Counted from the first letter of the stretch, positions 51,001 to 60,720 are shown. The stretch: DNA of 64,000 bases from Irpex lacteus (GCA_001986395.2 MQVO02000032.1:186001-250000), one strand, 5' to 3'. Notes: a model not told the origin generated them from the letters alone. Made by a program: numbers and translations.

Positions 51001-52662
51001 CATCAGTTTCGTTAGGCGAACCTGGTCAAAAATGCTCCGTCCTTTTACGAAGCCGGCCTGATTTTCGTGTATGATATCCGGTGCGTGTTTTGCTAGCTTC
51101 ATCGATAATGCTTTCGTGAAGATCTTATATACAGTGTTCATTATCGTTATCGGTCTGTAGTTCTCAATGCGCTTCCGATTGGTTTTGTTGGGCTTGAAGA
51201 TTGGGCACATCCAGCCCTCCGCGAACTTGGTATTCTTGTCCACCCCGTTCCGCCTAATGTCGTTGAATACTATTGTCAGTGTTCCGACTATGTTAAAGGT
51301 GGGTTCTTTCGACTTCTTTGTACGTTGATACCTTTGATTAAGAGTCTTCCATAGCTCGTTTGGTAGGCCGTCGATCCCTGGTGATTTTCCGTTCTCCGAT
51401 CCTCGTAGTGCTTTTTGTATGTCGGTTTGCGTGAATAGCAGCGCTATGTCTGCTTTTGCTTCCTCCGAGAGTTTCTTATCCACTTTGGTTAGTACTTCTT
51501 CGATTGCTTCCTGCTGGGCTGTTTCGTCTTCTAACGATTCGTTCCGGTCATCGTTTTGTAGGTTGTCGTGATAATCCCTCGCTAGTTCTGCCATTTCGTC
51601 CGAGCGTTGGATTAGCTGTGGGGCGGCTTGGGCCTCCACGACGGGTTCTGTTTTCTCCAATGCATATATTACGTCTCTCGGTCTTTTCTCTTTGCTAAGC
51701 TGTGACCAGTATTTACTGATTGTTTCCCCCTCTACTCTATAGCGTGCTCTCGCGGAGTTGCGCGCACGTAGTGCGCGGTCCTTTTCTAGTTCGTTGATTC
51801 TGCTTTGCAGCAGGGCCATCATTAGGTGGCGCTCTTCGTTGGACGTCGATTCGTCCTGCTCCTCCGGGTCTTGGAGGATGTCCAGTTGGGCTTGTAGTGT
51901 TCGTATCTTCGCCTCTGTTTTTGGTATTGCTATTCTCGCCCTTTGTCGTAGTGTCTTCGTTAGTTCAGTCATGAACTCTCCAAACAGTGTCTGTGGGTTT
52001 CTCTCGTCTGTTCTAACTCCGTTTACAGATTCGCTTATGCTTTCTTCTAGCGCTAGACCTTTTTCGTGTATGTATTTAGTTATCTCGTTGTCCTTCAAAA
52101 GGTTCAGTGGCATAGGCCATCTGCCCGTTCCTATGTAGGGTAGTGTGGGGTGGGTTATTTTCATTGACGCTAATAGGTGGTCGGTCTCCACTGCACCAGT
52201 ACTCTCTATTTTCCACTCTTCTGAGACTCTCTGGATCGCTTCCGTGGCGTATATTCTGTCGATCCTTGAGCGACTTCCAGTGCTTTTCTGGTAGTATGTG
52301 TACCCCTCAATGTTTGGGTTCTCTCGTCGCCATCCGTCGTGCAGTTCCGACTCTCTCGTCATGTCCTGTAGCGACTGGGTTGCCCTTATGCTATCTGTGT
52401 GGCTCGGCCACCGGTCGATGTTGTCCTCTACTATATTAAAGTCACCCAGCATTATGTCTGGCTTCGGTAGGTGGTTGTCTTCGATCGCTTCTGTCAGTTC
52501 CGTCCAGAACTCTGCGTTTTCGTGTGCGTCATTTGGCGCGTAGATTGCTAGTACATGTACGTTATAGTCCTGGTGCCATGGTATTTTTACCATTATTGCT
52601 CGGCCTGCCACGAGTTCCCACCCTGTGACATTCTCGGTGGGTATTAGTTCTTTATTACGATT
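48049..52662 (-). CDS. LINE ORF2, 3' part: endonuclease end, reverse transcriptase, RNase H (interrupted gene)
   Basis: An open frame of more than 1,530 codons. It starts mid-endonuclease (LAIYAPND, GDFNIVEDN, SRIDRIYAT, ETDHLL). The reverse transcriptase follows, with NYRPITIMNTVYKIFTKAL, QAGFVKGRSIFDQV, VALDQEKAYDKIDHEYL and the catalytic FADDTTVYLAEGD. RNase H comes next (AYTDGSCINNGD, NQAAEVYAVWKA, VSDSKYAIDGL, WVKGHSGDEGNEEADRL) and then a CHTCG...H...C zinc-binding end. All catalytic aspartates are present and no stop interrupts it. The 5' part of the same gene lies at 55384-56034, cut off by the AT-rich insertion, so a full protein cannot be made. About 16 codons to the right of 52662 come from the insertion. 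Confidence 0.9.
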   Translation of the reverse strand, partial: NRNKELIPTENVTGWELVAGRAIMVKIPWHQDYNVHVLAIYAPNDAHENAEFWTELTEAIEDNHLPKPDIMLGDFNIVEDNIDRWPSHTDSIRATQSLQDMTRESELHDGWRRENPNIEGYTYYQKSTGSRSRIDRIYATEAIQRVSEEWKIESTGAVETDHLLASMKITHPTLPYIGTGRWPMPLNLLKDNEITKYIHEKGLALEESISESVNGVRTDERNPQTLFGEFMTELTKTLRQRARIAIPKTEAKIRTLQAQLDILQDPEEQDESTSNEERHLMMALLQSRINELEKDRALRARNSARARYRVEGETISKYWSQLSKEKRPRDVIYALEKTEPVVEAQAAPQLIQRSDEMAELARDYHDNLQNDDRNESLEDETAQQEAIEEVLTKVDKKLSEEAKADIALLFTQTDIQKALRGSENGKSPGIDGLPNELWKTLNQRYQRTKKSKEPTFNIVGTLTIVFNDIRRNGVDKNTKFAEGWMCPIFKPNKTNRKRIENYRPITIMNTVYKIFTKALSMKLAKHAPDIIHENQAGFVKGRSIFDQVRLTKLMLDYTEATEENGVIVALDQEKAYDKIDHEYLWQVLKKFNLPEEFINTVKSLYENASTVVMINGVASSAFRVTRGVRQGDPLSCLLFDLAIEPLACALRKSTLKGFKVPGVLDKILVSLFADDTTVYLAEGDRYEDLMNILGLWCKAAKARFNKEKTQIIPMGSPEYRHSVILTRKISPADDVLPNDVKIAEDGTAVRILGAWIGNGADQDAPWSDVTRKVETALKRWNATHPTLRGKRLIIQMIVGGMTQYLTKVQGMPTHVEQSIKKIIKSYIWNEANTSPVNIETLYQPFRRGGIKLLDIESRNEAIHITWLRSYLDLTQARPTWAFLADELIRDATISVDKTTAREARSNMFLQNWEASTHKKSPLPQDLKQMLKIAKKYNANFHAIKLSNALRRGLPAWYHLGAQRPMRRKIQSEIGDCLRENHAVRTVAHLRDITQRLEDQRHSDRRNCACNSCKADRTRLGCEKPNKCTELAKEILTSLDPKWDPNQSPVKDGLTLTERRKARNQWAKKNDEKITFNPSVTTEDTLAQGFRIFTNPEVFSSLPAHRVAQGANVVEEATTAYTDGSCINNGDLDARAGSGVWFGEEDERNCSVRTPGPAQSNQAAEVYAVWKAAEATPPFAPLHIVSDSKYAIDGLTENLTKWQDRGWIDVANAGYFQMAAYALRTRSAPTTFKWVKGHSGDEGNEEADRLAGEGAAEPTAEQLVVEIPDKWNLTGAKLASTTQALAYKGILLTRGYRKRPASTVQLDMARHCVHDNLGGRTPTDATLWHALKHKDISRNISDFLWRVMHNSYRVGKYWSNIPGYEERAICHTCGVEESMVHILTECDAPGRAIIWAMAEKAWNKTGGEWPQPHLGNILGAARAEYKGDNGKILQGKSRLYRIMTTESAHLIWKIRCERRIQREDDPEKAHSKREIENRWLAAMNARLQTDCELTRSKYGKSKLSTNLVQATWHSLIDKEQNLPEQWLKMGFLVGMGPL

Positions 52663-53430
52663 CCTGAGTGAAACGAAAGAGAATCGTTTCAATCCAGGAT
52701 GCTGCATTTACGGCGCTTGTCCGTGACGCGTTTCGTTGGCAAACTGTGGGAATCTTGCTTGTTACTGTTTCTATGATAGTAACAACTGCTTGTATGCGGG
52801 CGCTTTGACAGTGGAAGTATATATTCATCTTTTACTACATGATCTTCTTCAATAAATATATGAAATGTATATATCAATAGATAGCTAGCCACTAGAGCTT
52901 TCGTTCTATGTCACTATCATAAAGTTTGGACTGGAACTGAAAGAAATATGAGCTGGATGGCATGAGATGACGACCTGCATTTTCAAACTCAGACAAACTC
53001 CGGCTTCAAACACTTGAGTATGGACAGAAGTGAACACGCAAGACTCAAGTTCAAAAGGTTACAGGTTCGACTCTGCCTTGAAGCTTTTTTTGGAGCGTAG
53101 CCGATTTTGATCATATAGTGTGATGGAAGTATTTGACGGTGCAGAAATAGCACATTGTTGCATCAATGGTTTTATAATTATTTTTTGTTCACTTAGAAAC
53201 CCACCTGTAATATAATACTTATTATGCTAGTAAAGATATATGTATAGCGACTTATATAGTATAGATGTGTGCAAGAGACTACTACTATCGGATAGCCACA
53301 AACAATGGCTTTCATTTGACATATTAATCATGCAGAATGAACAAAAACTCAGGAAGATATGAGCCAAACAACATAGATGACAATAAAACCTTCTGCAGAT
53401 GACCTAAGACTGCTTACCTTCATCCAGAGG

Positions 53431-53456
53431 TAGACGCTGACCATGGTCAGCGTCTA
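53431..53456. repeat. perfect 26-bp palindrome
   Basis: The 13 bases TAGACGCTGACCA are followed at once by their exact reverse complement, with no spacer. It is GC-richer than its surroundings. Confidence 0.9.
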
Positions 53457-53599
53457 AGTCTGGCTTTGCATAAGCACGCTTACATAGGTCAAAAAAGAGG
53501 TATAAGTTTATGTAACTTTACGGCAATTGGTTTCTGGCAGATTATGAGTGTGACTCATTGCATTATCGTAAGTGTACATCAAGCTAGCACTGCCATCAA

Positions 53600-54545
53600 T
53601 TGTGGTGTGATTGATGCCATCAAATCTACTGCCTAAAATGGTAATAGGAGCCAAAAAATGCGAATCAATTCAAATAAAATCACAAGTGACTGTGAATAAT
53701 GATAGTCTTCGTCAAGCTTCTTTGTTGCATCACTCTGTGATCTTTCTAGTATATTTGATGTCATCAATTGGCTTCCTAATATGGCAATAGGAGCAAAAAG
53801 TGTGAATCAATTCAAATAAAATCACAGGTGACTGTGAATAATGATAGTCTCTGTCAAACTATTTGTTGCATCACGTTTTGATCTTTCTAGTGTATTTGAT
53901 GTCATTAATCAGCTTTCTAATATGGCAATAGGAGCAAAAAATGGCAATCAATCCCAATAAAATTACAAGTGATTGTGAATAAATAGTAAAACTTGGGCAG
54001 AGTTGGACTGGTGTATTTGATGTCATCAATTAGCTTTCTAATATAGTAATAAGAGCAAAAAATGTCAATCAATTCAAATAAAATTACAGGTGATTGCAAA
54101 TGAAGACAGTCTCTGTTAAGCTATTTGTTACATCACTTTATAATCTTCTGGTGTATTTGATGTCATCAATTGTCTTTCTAATGTGGCAATAGAAGCAAAA
54201 AAAAGTCAATCAATTCAAATAAAATCAGAAGTGATTGAAAATAAAGATAGTCTTTGTCAAGCTTTTTGTTGCATCGCTTTATGATCTTCTGGTGTATTTG
54301 ATATCATCAATCATTTTTCTGATACAGCAATATGAGAAAAAAATGTCAATCAATTTACGTGAAATTGCAAGTGCTTGTAAGTAAAGACAGTCTCTGTCAA
54401 GCTTTTCATTGCATTGCTTTATGATTGTCCTAGTGTATTTGATGTCATCAATTGTCTTTCATGTCAATCAATTCAAATAAAATCAAAATTAAGTGGTCAT
54501 GAAGGTAGTTCCTGTCAAGTTTTTGTGTTTGATGTCATTAGATTT
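53600..54545. repeat. degenerate tandem array, period about 140 bp, about 8 units
   Basis: The marker TTTGATGTCATCAATT or close variants recurs near 53603, 53754, 53896, 54015, 54154, 54297, 54437 and 54528. Each is followed by blocks such as GGCAATAGGAGCAAAAA, TCAATCAATTCAAATAAAAT and GATAGTCTCTGTCAAGCTTT. The units differ by 10-30% and two are shortened. Confidence 0.85.
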
Positions 54546-55383
54546 ACACATTAAAATGGTAATAGAAAAAAATCTAATGAATCTAATTAAAATGAAGTGG
54601 TTGAGAATAAAGATACTGCACTAATATGTACAAAGTGTATGGTTACATGTTACATCTGCACTGTCCCCATTGCTCAAGCACTGCTGCCACATATTGCACA
54701 ACGACCATCTGCCTATGTCATGTGACAGCAGAAACAAATATATTTTCCATATTCATCAATTTGTTCTGTTTCCCGCAGAGTAGACTTACTATTTGCTAAC
54801 CTGATGGCGTCACAAATTCTCAATGCCTTATTTGCTTATCCACTATAGTGACTTCTATCACCTGTCACAACCTCATCCACTCTATGCATAGCATTTGAAT
54901 AGCCTTCATAGTTCATGAAATATGAGTGAGATATAGAATATCTGTTTTGAAACACAATAACATAATAAAATCCACACACATTTTGAATTCATTCCTTGCT
55001 AGGATTGTGGATCAAAACTTACAAAATCTATGGTTAGAGTTGTGAAAAAGATATTCAGCTGATATTATTTATAATTTGAATCTATAAAACTATCCTAAGC
55101 ATAATATAAAGATACTATGTAATGCCAGTATGGTGGCTATTACAAGAAGTTGCCAAGATGCATTGTTGTATATTGAACAAATTGTGTTGTACTTTTTCTT
55201 ACATGACAGTGACACTAATGAAATTTCTCAAAGTTTCATGAAACATCAAATAACACTCTAATCTGTATCAGGTTCAATATTTTATCGTTAATTCATATGT
55301 ATTATTGTGGGGGATGTTTTTGTACACTTGAAAATGCTCAGGAATCGTTATCTGCCACTTGATGGCCTCACTCCCACAAGTTC

Positions 55384-56034
55384 ATTACGATAGCTACGCC
55401 ATGCGCATTGATTCTGGTCGGGTTTGCCGAGTTAAGTATTTGCAGTCGTCTACTATACACGTTATTTAGTCGCTCGACGTGGTCTTCGTCGAGGTGTGTT
55501 TCTTGTACTGCTAGTATTCCTATTTTCTTCGACCTCATTAGTTGGCTTACATGCGCCCATTTATTATTGGTGCTGTCTGCCGCCGCTGTTCCGTGGCCTC
55601 TCATATTCAATGTACCTATTTTTAGGTTCGCGTACGTTTTCTTGCCTTGTCGTTTCTTATTCGTCTTGCCGCGTTTCCGTCGTCTTTTCGGTTGTGGTTG
55701 AGCCTGTTCGCCGGTGTTGTTGGTATTCTCGTTCGCCTGATTGTCTTCATTATTCCGTGCTGGGTTTACTATTGTGTTGTCTTCTGTAGTATCCTCCTCG
55801 TCCTGAGGGGTTGTTGTTTCAGCGCCCTGCTGTGTTAATCTTATCGAGTCATCGTTACCCCCTGACTCGTTAGGGTTTCCACCTCCTGACTCTCCTGGTC
55901 CCTCATTGGGCTGCACGTCGGTGGTGTGTACTTGCCGCCCTCCGGACCTGGGGAGGCTGTGACCGTGACCGTTCGAATCTACCGTGCGAGTTTGTTGTGT
56001 ACTGTGAGATGCGCCCTCCGATTTACCACCCTAG
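55384..56034 (-). pseudogene. LINE ORF2, 5' part: N-terminal region and start of endonuclease
   Basis: The frame opens after a TAG near 56035 and runs to 55384, then reads into the AT-rich insertion and stops at 55368. The first part is polar with basic clusters (PKRRRKRGKTNKKRQGKK), followed by the start of the exonuclease-endonuclease-phosphatase fold: LKIGTLNMRGHG and the catalytic glutamate in ILAVQETHLDEDH. The remainder of the domain is at 52662 and below. No ATG lies in this frame before the NMRG motif, so translation must start by another route, or a splice is missing. Confidence 0.85.
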
Positions 56035-56546
56035 GTTACGGAATAGTCTAGGGGGAGTAGCTTTGGCCGGCTGCTAACGGTTGGACTATGTCGAGAAGTT
56101 ACATTCGCTTAGCTCGTTGTTCATGTAAACTTGTCTACTTTAGCTGGACTGCAGCCCGCGGCTCATCCTCGCCTAAATAGGCATCCGCGTTGGTGCGTTA
56201 AGGTGTACCATTCCTCTCTCTCCGCTTTCACGATCTTAGCGTTATATTTGGGCTTCGAGAGTTGGTTCGGTCGTTGTTTGTTAGGCCGATTTCTCAGACC
56301 GCCCACTTTCGGCTTACCTCCGCTCGGTATATCTCCTGCTGCTTCGCGAGCCGACACTGCAGGTACCGGGTTTCAGTCGTTTCGTGAAGTTGTTTACATC
56401 CCGATGTCGGGTCACTACTCCCGGCATCCGGGTTCTTGGTCGTGTACGCAATCTGAATATATTTTCTCGCCTTTAGGCGGTATGTAGTGGTGCTTCGCTT
56501 GCGCGGCGTGTCTACTTTTAGTTGTTCGGGTGTACTAACGGGCTGG

Positions 56547-57962
56547 CTAGTCGTAGCGTGAGCGTCCTCTCCACCTTCCCTGCCTGTCATAGGCTTCGTC
56601 CCTGTCTCTACGGCGCTCTCTGTCGTCGTTCATCCTCCTATAGCGGTCGTCGTCCCGCTGATCTCTCCCTCCTCGGGGATAGCCTCTTCCTCCTCTCGTA
56701 GAGTACCTGTCGTCGTATTCGTCGTAGTCGCCCTGTCTTCTCTTACCGCCGTACTGGCCCGTTGGGCGGTTGGCCTCGTTTTTGATGGCGCCCTCAGGGA
56801 GAGTCCCGTTCCAGCCGGGGATGGTGGTGAAGGGGCACAGTCCTCGCGGGTGGTCCGCGCCATGGCAGCCCGTGCACGGCGGGGGGTACCACTGCGTCGC
56901 GCTTCCCCGTCCTTTCACGTAGTATTTGATGTCCCGTGCCGCCTGGCGGAACTGCATGTAGTGGGCGGGGTTCGTGGTCGGGGAGTAGAGGTATATATTG
57001 AGCTTGAAATCTTCGACTTCGTCGGGCGTGTAGTCGGCTAGTACTTTGACCTCGAGCGTGCTGACGGTAGCTGCGATGGCGTCGTCGAGATCCGTCGTCG
57101 TGAGGTTCGATTCGTCGCTGTTTATGATAATCTTCATTATTTCCCGGAACTTCTGCGTCGACGCCTCGTCGGATGTGAGTTGGTTCGCAATACCTTTGCG
57201 GAGAGCGTCGATATTACGGTAGTCCCAGAATCCGTGCAGTCCGCAGATCCATCGGGGGAATTCGCATTTCGCCGCGTGGGCGAAGAAGGTGACTTGGGGG
57301 CTACGCATCGAGTAGCATCCTTGTTCGAGGAGGGTGTCGCGGGCCTCCTCGCTGACGCCAGTCGCCAGGTACGCGATGGGGCCGTCTCTGGCTCTCCCGA
57401 TGGCGCTGCGTTTTGGTGGCATCAGTAATATTTCTTCTCCGGTAGCTGCATGGATACTCGTCTCTGCGTAAGTCTGTAGGATCTTGCTTCCTTTGTCGTA
57501 CACCTTCGATGCCCATACGGTGAAGAAGATACTCCCCGGCGACTCCATGAATTCCTCGAGTTGGTCGCCGTCGATGCCTATGCCAGGTCCCACCATGCTG
57601 TCGAAGTGGATTGGGACCTTCTCCGTGATGAGCGTGTAGGGGCGAGGGGGTGGGCGCTCGACTTCCTCTGCGGCTGTCTCGATCTCGTCCTCGCTCCTGC
57701 TTACCCTCGTCTCCTGGGCGGGCTTATTCTTCTTGAAGTTCATGACCCGCAGTACCTCAGATACTCTCGAGGGTTGCGCTTGGCCATTGCGGGCGACTGT
57801 CGTGGTGGCGGGGGCGTGGATGGAGTCTCTCAGTCCGCCTAGCTTCGTCGTCTCCGTCTGCATCGCGGGGTTGGCCGGGGCGTTCGCGGGGGCTTCCATC
57901 ACCGGCACTGTCGGCAGTGCGGTAATTCCCGTGAGGCCGCCTTCGTCGTCCACCTTCATCAT
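56547..57962 (-). CDS. LINE ORF1, nucleic-acid-binding protein with zinc knuckle
   Basis: 471 residues. The C-terminal third carries one CCHC zinc knuckle, CTGCHGADHPRGLC (C-x2-C-x4-H-x4-C, about residue 370), followed by an Arg/Gly/Asp-rich tail (STRGGRGYPRGGRDQ) typical of RNA binding. The N-terminal part is Pro/Glu-rich and the middle is likely the particle-forming domain. In LINEs ORF1 coats the RNA and helps strand transfer. Its ATG overlaps the stop of the small frame upstream (ATGA at 57959-57962). About 500 bp separate its stop from the open ORF2 frame. Confidence 0.85.
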   Translation of the reverse strand: MMKVDDEGGLTGITALPTVPVMEAPANAPANPAMQTETTKLGGLRDSIHAPATTTVARNGQAQPSRVSEVLRVMNFKKNKPAQETRVSRSEDEIETAAEEVERPPPRPYTLITEKVPIHFDSMVGPGIGIDGDQLEEFMESPGSIFFTVWASKVYDKGSKILQTYAETSIHAATGEEILLMPPKRSAIGRARDGPIAYLATGVSEEARDTLLEQGCYSMRSPQVTFFAHAAKCEFPRWICGLHGFWDYRNIDALRKGIANQLTSDEASTQKFREIMKIIINSDESNLTTTDLDDAIAATVSTLEVKVLADYTPDEVEDFKLNIYLYSPTTNPAHYMQFRQAARDIKYYVKGRGSATQWYPPPCTGCHGADHPRGLCPFTTIPGWNGTLPEGAIKNEANRPTGQYGGKRRQGDYDEYDDRYSTRGGRGYPRGGRDQRDDDRYRRMNDDRERRRDRDEAYDRQGRWRGRSRYD

Positions 57963-58219
57963 GTCCTCGTTGTTGTACTCTGCCCGGGTAATTGTTCGTT
58001 ATGGGTGTTCTTTCGTGGTGTTGTTATTGTCTCACCGATGTCATCAGTGACTCCCTGGCCTGGCTGCTCCATCTGCTCCTCGTCGCCGATGGCGTTCCCT
58101 TCTCTCTTCCTTTTGCGATGGGCCGGCGTCAGCCCTTCATTCGTTTCCCGTTTAGGGGTGCGTGCCCCGATGTTGGGGCTCGGTATCGGGTTGTCTATAG
58201 TAGTCGTCAGGGTCGTCAT
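57959..58219 (-). CDS. small frame upstream of LINE ORF1, overlapping its start
   Basis: 86 codons from ATG 58219, Thr/Pro/Arg-rich with a basic cluster (PAHRKRKREGN), ending in TGA that overlaps the ORF1 ATG by ATGA. It may be a separate product translated with ORF1 by reinitiation, or the original N-terminus of ORF1 split by a frameshift. Confidence 0.55.
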   Translation of the reverse strand: MTTLTTTIDNPIPSPNIGARTPKRETNEGLTPAHRKRKREGNAIGDEEQMEQPGQGVTDDIGETITTPRKNTHNEQLPGQSTTTRT

Positions 58220-58279
58220 TGAGACGTGATTAGGTCGTGCACTGTATCTCACTCGTGTTCATCTGGGCCGACGATCTCG

Positions 58280-58380
58280 TTTGCCTGTCGGGGGTAGACT
58301 CGCCAGCCAGTCCGGTCGCAAGCTGATGAGCGCCAACCGAGACAGGCAAAGGAGGCGCGAGCTTGCGAGCGGACTGGGCT
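58280..58380 (-). other. interleaved inverted repeats in LINE leader (possible pseudoknot)
   Basis: TTTGCCTGTC at 58280-58289 pairs with 58341-58350, and 58304-58324 pairs (about 19 of 21) with 58360-58380. The order a-b-a'-b' is that of a pseudoknot rather than two simple hairpins. Confidence 0.6.
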
Positions 58381-58420
58381 ACTCGGGCGCCGATTGTCGA
58401 CTTGACCGATTGGCGCTGAG

Positions 58421-60669
58421 CGTGTGAATTTTAACTTAGAATTATCGCGCGTTCACCGTCTGGCCACACAAAATCTTCTCTACACGTCCTAATTCGCCTC
58501 CAGACACAAAATATATTTATAGAGACTTGATCTACAAGCATGAAATTGACATAGTAGTGATTAAACGAACTACCTTATACGCTGTTTGTACTCCTATGAG
58601 CGATAACAGGCTAGAAACCTGTGGCTGCTACTGTGGGACTGTCTTCCCTGTTGAACAGGTGATTTCTGAAGCCCGAAATGGTCAGCAACAGTACACCTGC
58701 GGTTAGCGTACTCGTAGCAGCTACCCATTACCTTGTGGTGGGCTTGATAGTGACCATATAGTTCTTCGTCGGACGAGATATTCAACCCACTGAGAGCCTG
58801 AGACCAAGAGCCTAGAGTCATCGTTGATGGACTCGAGCTTGTTCGAGCAGTCTATGCGGAAGTATATCACTGAGAATGAAGGATGAGCGCACACACAAGT
58901 CTGAACGGTTACGCACGTATGTCTTGAGTCTTGACTGCAGAAGAAAGGTTGGTTGCTGGGTGACACCACCGCACTTGCCTAGATACACAGTGCACAGAGG
59001 TGTACCGTGGCTATGTAATAGCGAGAGGGTGTGATTGACCTAGGAGAGAACATTTGTGGATGAAAAAATAGAAGCTACACTGACCGGAAGGCGATAAGTA
59101 AAGACGCACATGCAAGGTGAACTATACACAACGTACCAAGCGAAGTACCACTCTCGAATATCCACAGGCTTCCCCACATACACAGCCCTTTGATCATCGA
59201 TGGACTACACTCGCAAGGCACGAGGTCCTTCATGTCTGGCGGAGTTGGTGTTGAGAAGCAGACGACTCGCAAGTCCCGACTGCCCATGGGAGGCATGTCA
59301 CGGAACGAGCCGCCATGTTCAGCGCAATGGTAGACTCTTTCAGCCTTGAGACACAGGTTTTAAAACCCTTTGTCGGTGACTGCCCATAATGAAAAGGCGG
59401 GTCGCTTCAATGGAATTTTGCGACTCGTTCTAGAGATACAACCGGGAGTCAGCAGCGACACTTGGAACAGCGAAGAAAGTAGTTATTAGTGAGAGCACTG
59501 ATAAAAATGATACCTGTAATTATCGTTAGAGGTATCAATTCTGGGTTGACCGTTGAACGTTGAACGATGATGAGAGCGAGAGCTCAGGTGCTCAAGTCTG
59601 GCGCCGATAGCTTGGAAATCTGAGTATGGGCGCCTCTCAGATCGCTCTGTTCTGAAACTACAACCACCGCCAGTTCAAGTGTTCGAGAGGTCGTTCATCT
59701 CATACTTAGAGTGAGTTGGTTTCTGTTTTCCCATGACTACCAAGGTGTATTGACAAATAACATATCGTGACAATAGCCGGGAGCTGGCTCTCATGTCCTC
59801 GCCATGCACTGACTTAGTTTCTAGATTTTACAATTACACCTACCGTGACTCCGGCTGCAGCTGGCCGCACTTCTCTCGCCATAACTGCATGTCTAGACGT
59901 ACAGCTCTGCTGTTCCCTTCGCGCTACTCTTTCGGCAACTGACCACGACGTCGGTGAAGATGGAGGCTATATAACGGTGAGCATTTGAGTCTGCTGATCT
60001 ACCACATGCATATTTATGCTGTCCCCAATCCTCTCGCTACCTGATCTATCCGGATGCATCACGTTTGGCCTGAACCACTGGCGTAAATGTTTATATTAGC
60101 CACCCGCATCTTCAAGCACTCCCACGCCCCGTCACGGCCCCAACGATTACCTACGTCACTTCTGCCTCTTCGTCTCGCAGCACTGGCACTTACCCTGAGG
60201 GGAAGGAAGGTAGGTAAATCTTATTAATGACACTTCCAGTCACTGCTAATGTACTTACTTCGTTTCCAGTCTCGATCTTTAACATTATGACCAGCACTTT
60301 TGGTCTCGTTTCGTCAATCCGGCTCGAAATTATCACGGGAAAGGTACGAAACCGCTGTGTATATGCCCTATCGATGTGTCCTAACTGGTAGTGTTGTTTT
60401 TTTATATATAACTCCATAGAATTTTTCGTCTCTATTAGTGGGAATGCCCTTGTCCAATGTCGGCTGCAGTTCCAAAACAAGATTCGAGTTCATAGGTGAG
60501 CCTGACTGGTTATGCATCTTTAATCGCATCGTCTATACTCCTTGTGTATGTAGGAACCAGGAAATATACATTAATTTGCTGTAAACTATGACTACGTACT
60601 ATAATGCGATAATTTGTGTGGCCAGCTCGAGAAACGAAGCCCGGATTTTTCTAAGTTAAAATTCACACG
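58421..60669. mobile_element. 2.25-kb DNA element with 21-bp terminal inverted repeats
   Basis: The ends 58421-58441 and 60649-60669 are perfect reverse complements (outer end CGTGTGAATTTTAACTTAGA). The sequence on both sides belongs to the LINE leader, so it inserted there. Internal frames are all under 100 codons, so it is non-autonomous. No target-site duplication is evident. Confidence 0.75.
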
Positions 60670-60720
60670 GTAGGCGTCTATTGGGCGCTCGATCGACATC
60701 GACATTTCGCGACCGATTGT

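Larger units (their letters stand above)
52662..55383. mobile_element. AT-rich insertion splitting LINE ORF2
   Basis: About 2.72 kb of AT-rich DNA, unlike its GC-richer surroundings, lies between the two halves of ORF2. It is flanked by the direct repeat ATTACGAT (52654-52661 and 55384-55391), a possible 8-bp target-site duplication. An inverted 12-bp pair (ACGATTCCTGAG at 52657-52668, its complement at 55337-55348) lies at or near both ends. Inside are a perfect palindrome, a tandem array with a period of about 140 bp, and a possible Pol III module; no frame exceeds about 67 codons. It may be a non-autonomous DNA transposon. Removing it with one repeat copy leaves ORF2 out of frame by one, so boundaries may be off by a few bases. 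Confidence 0.7.

Noticed and set aside
58315..58375. Hammerhead-ribozyme-like CTGATGA near 58323
   Set aside because: The GAAA core and a cleavage-site partner are missing on the plus strand, and the LINE RNA is made from the other strand.
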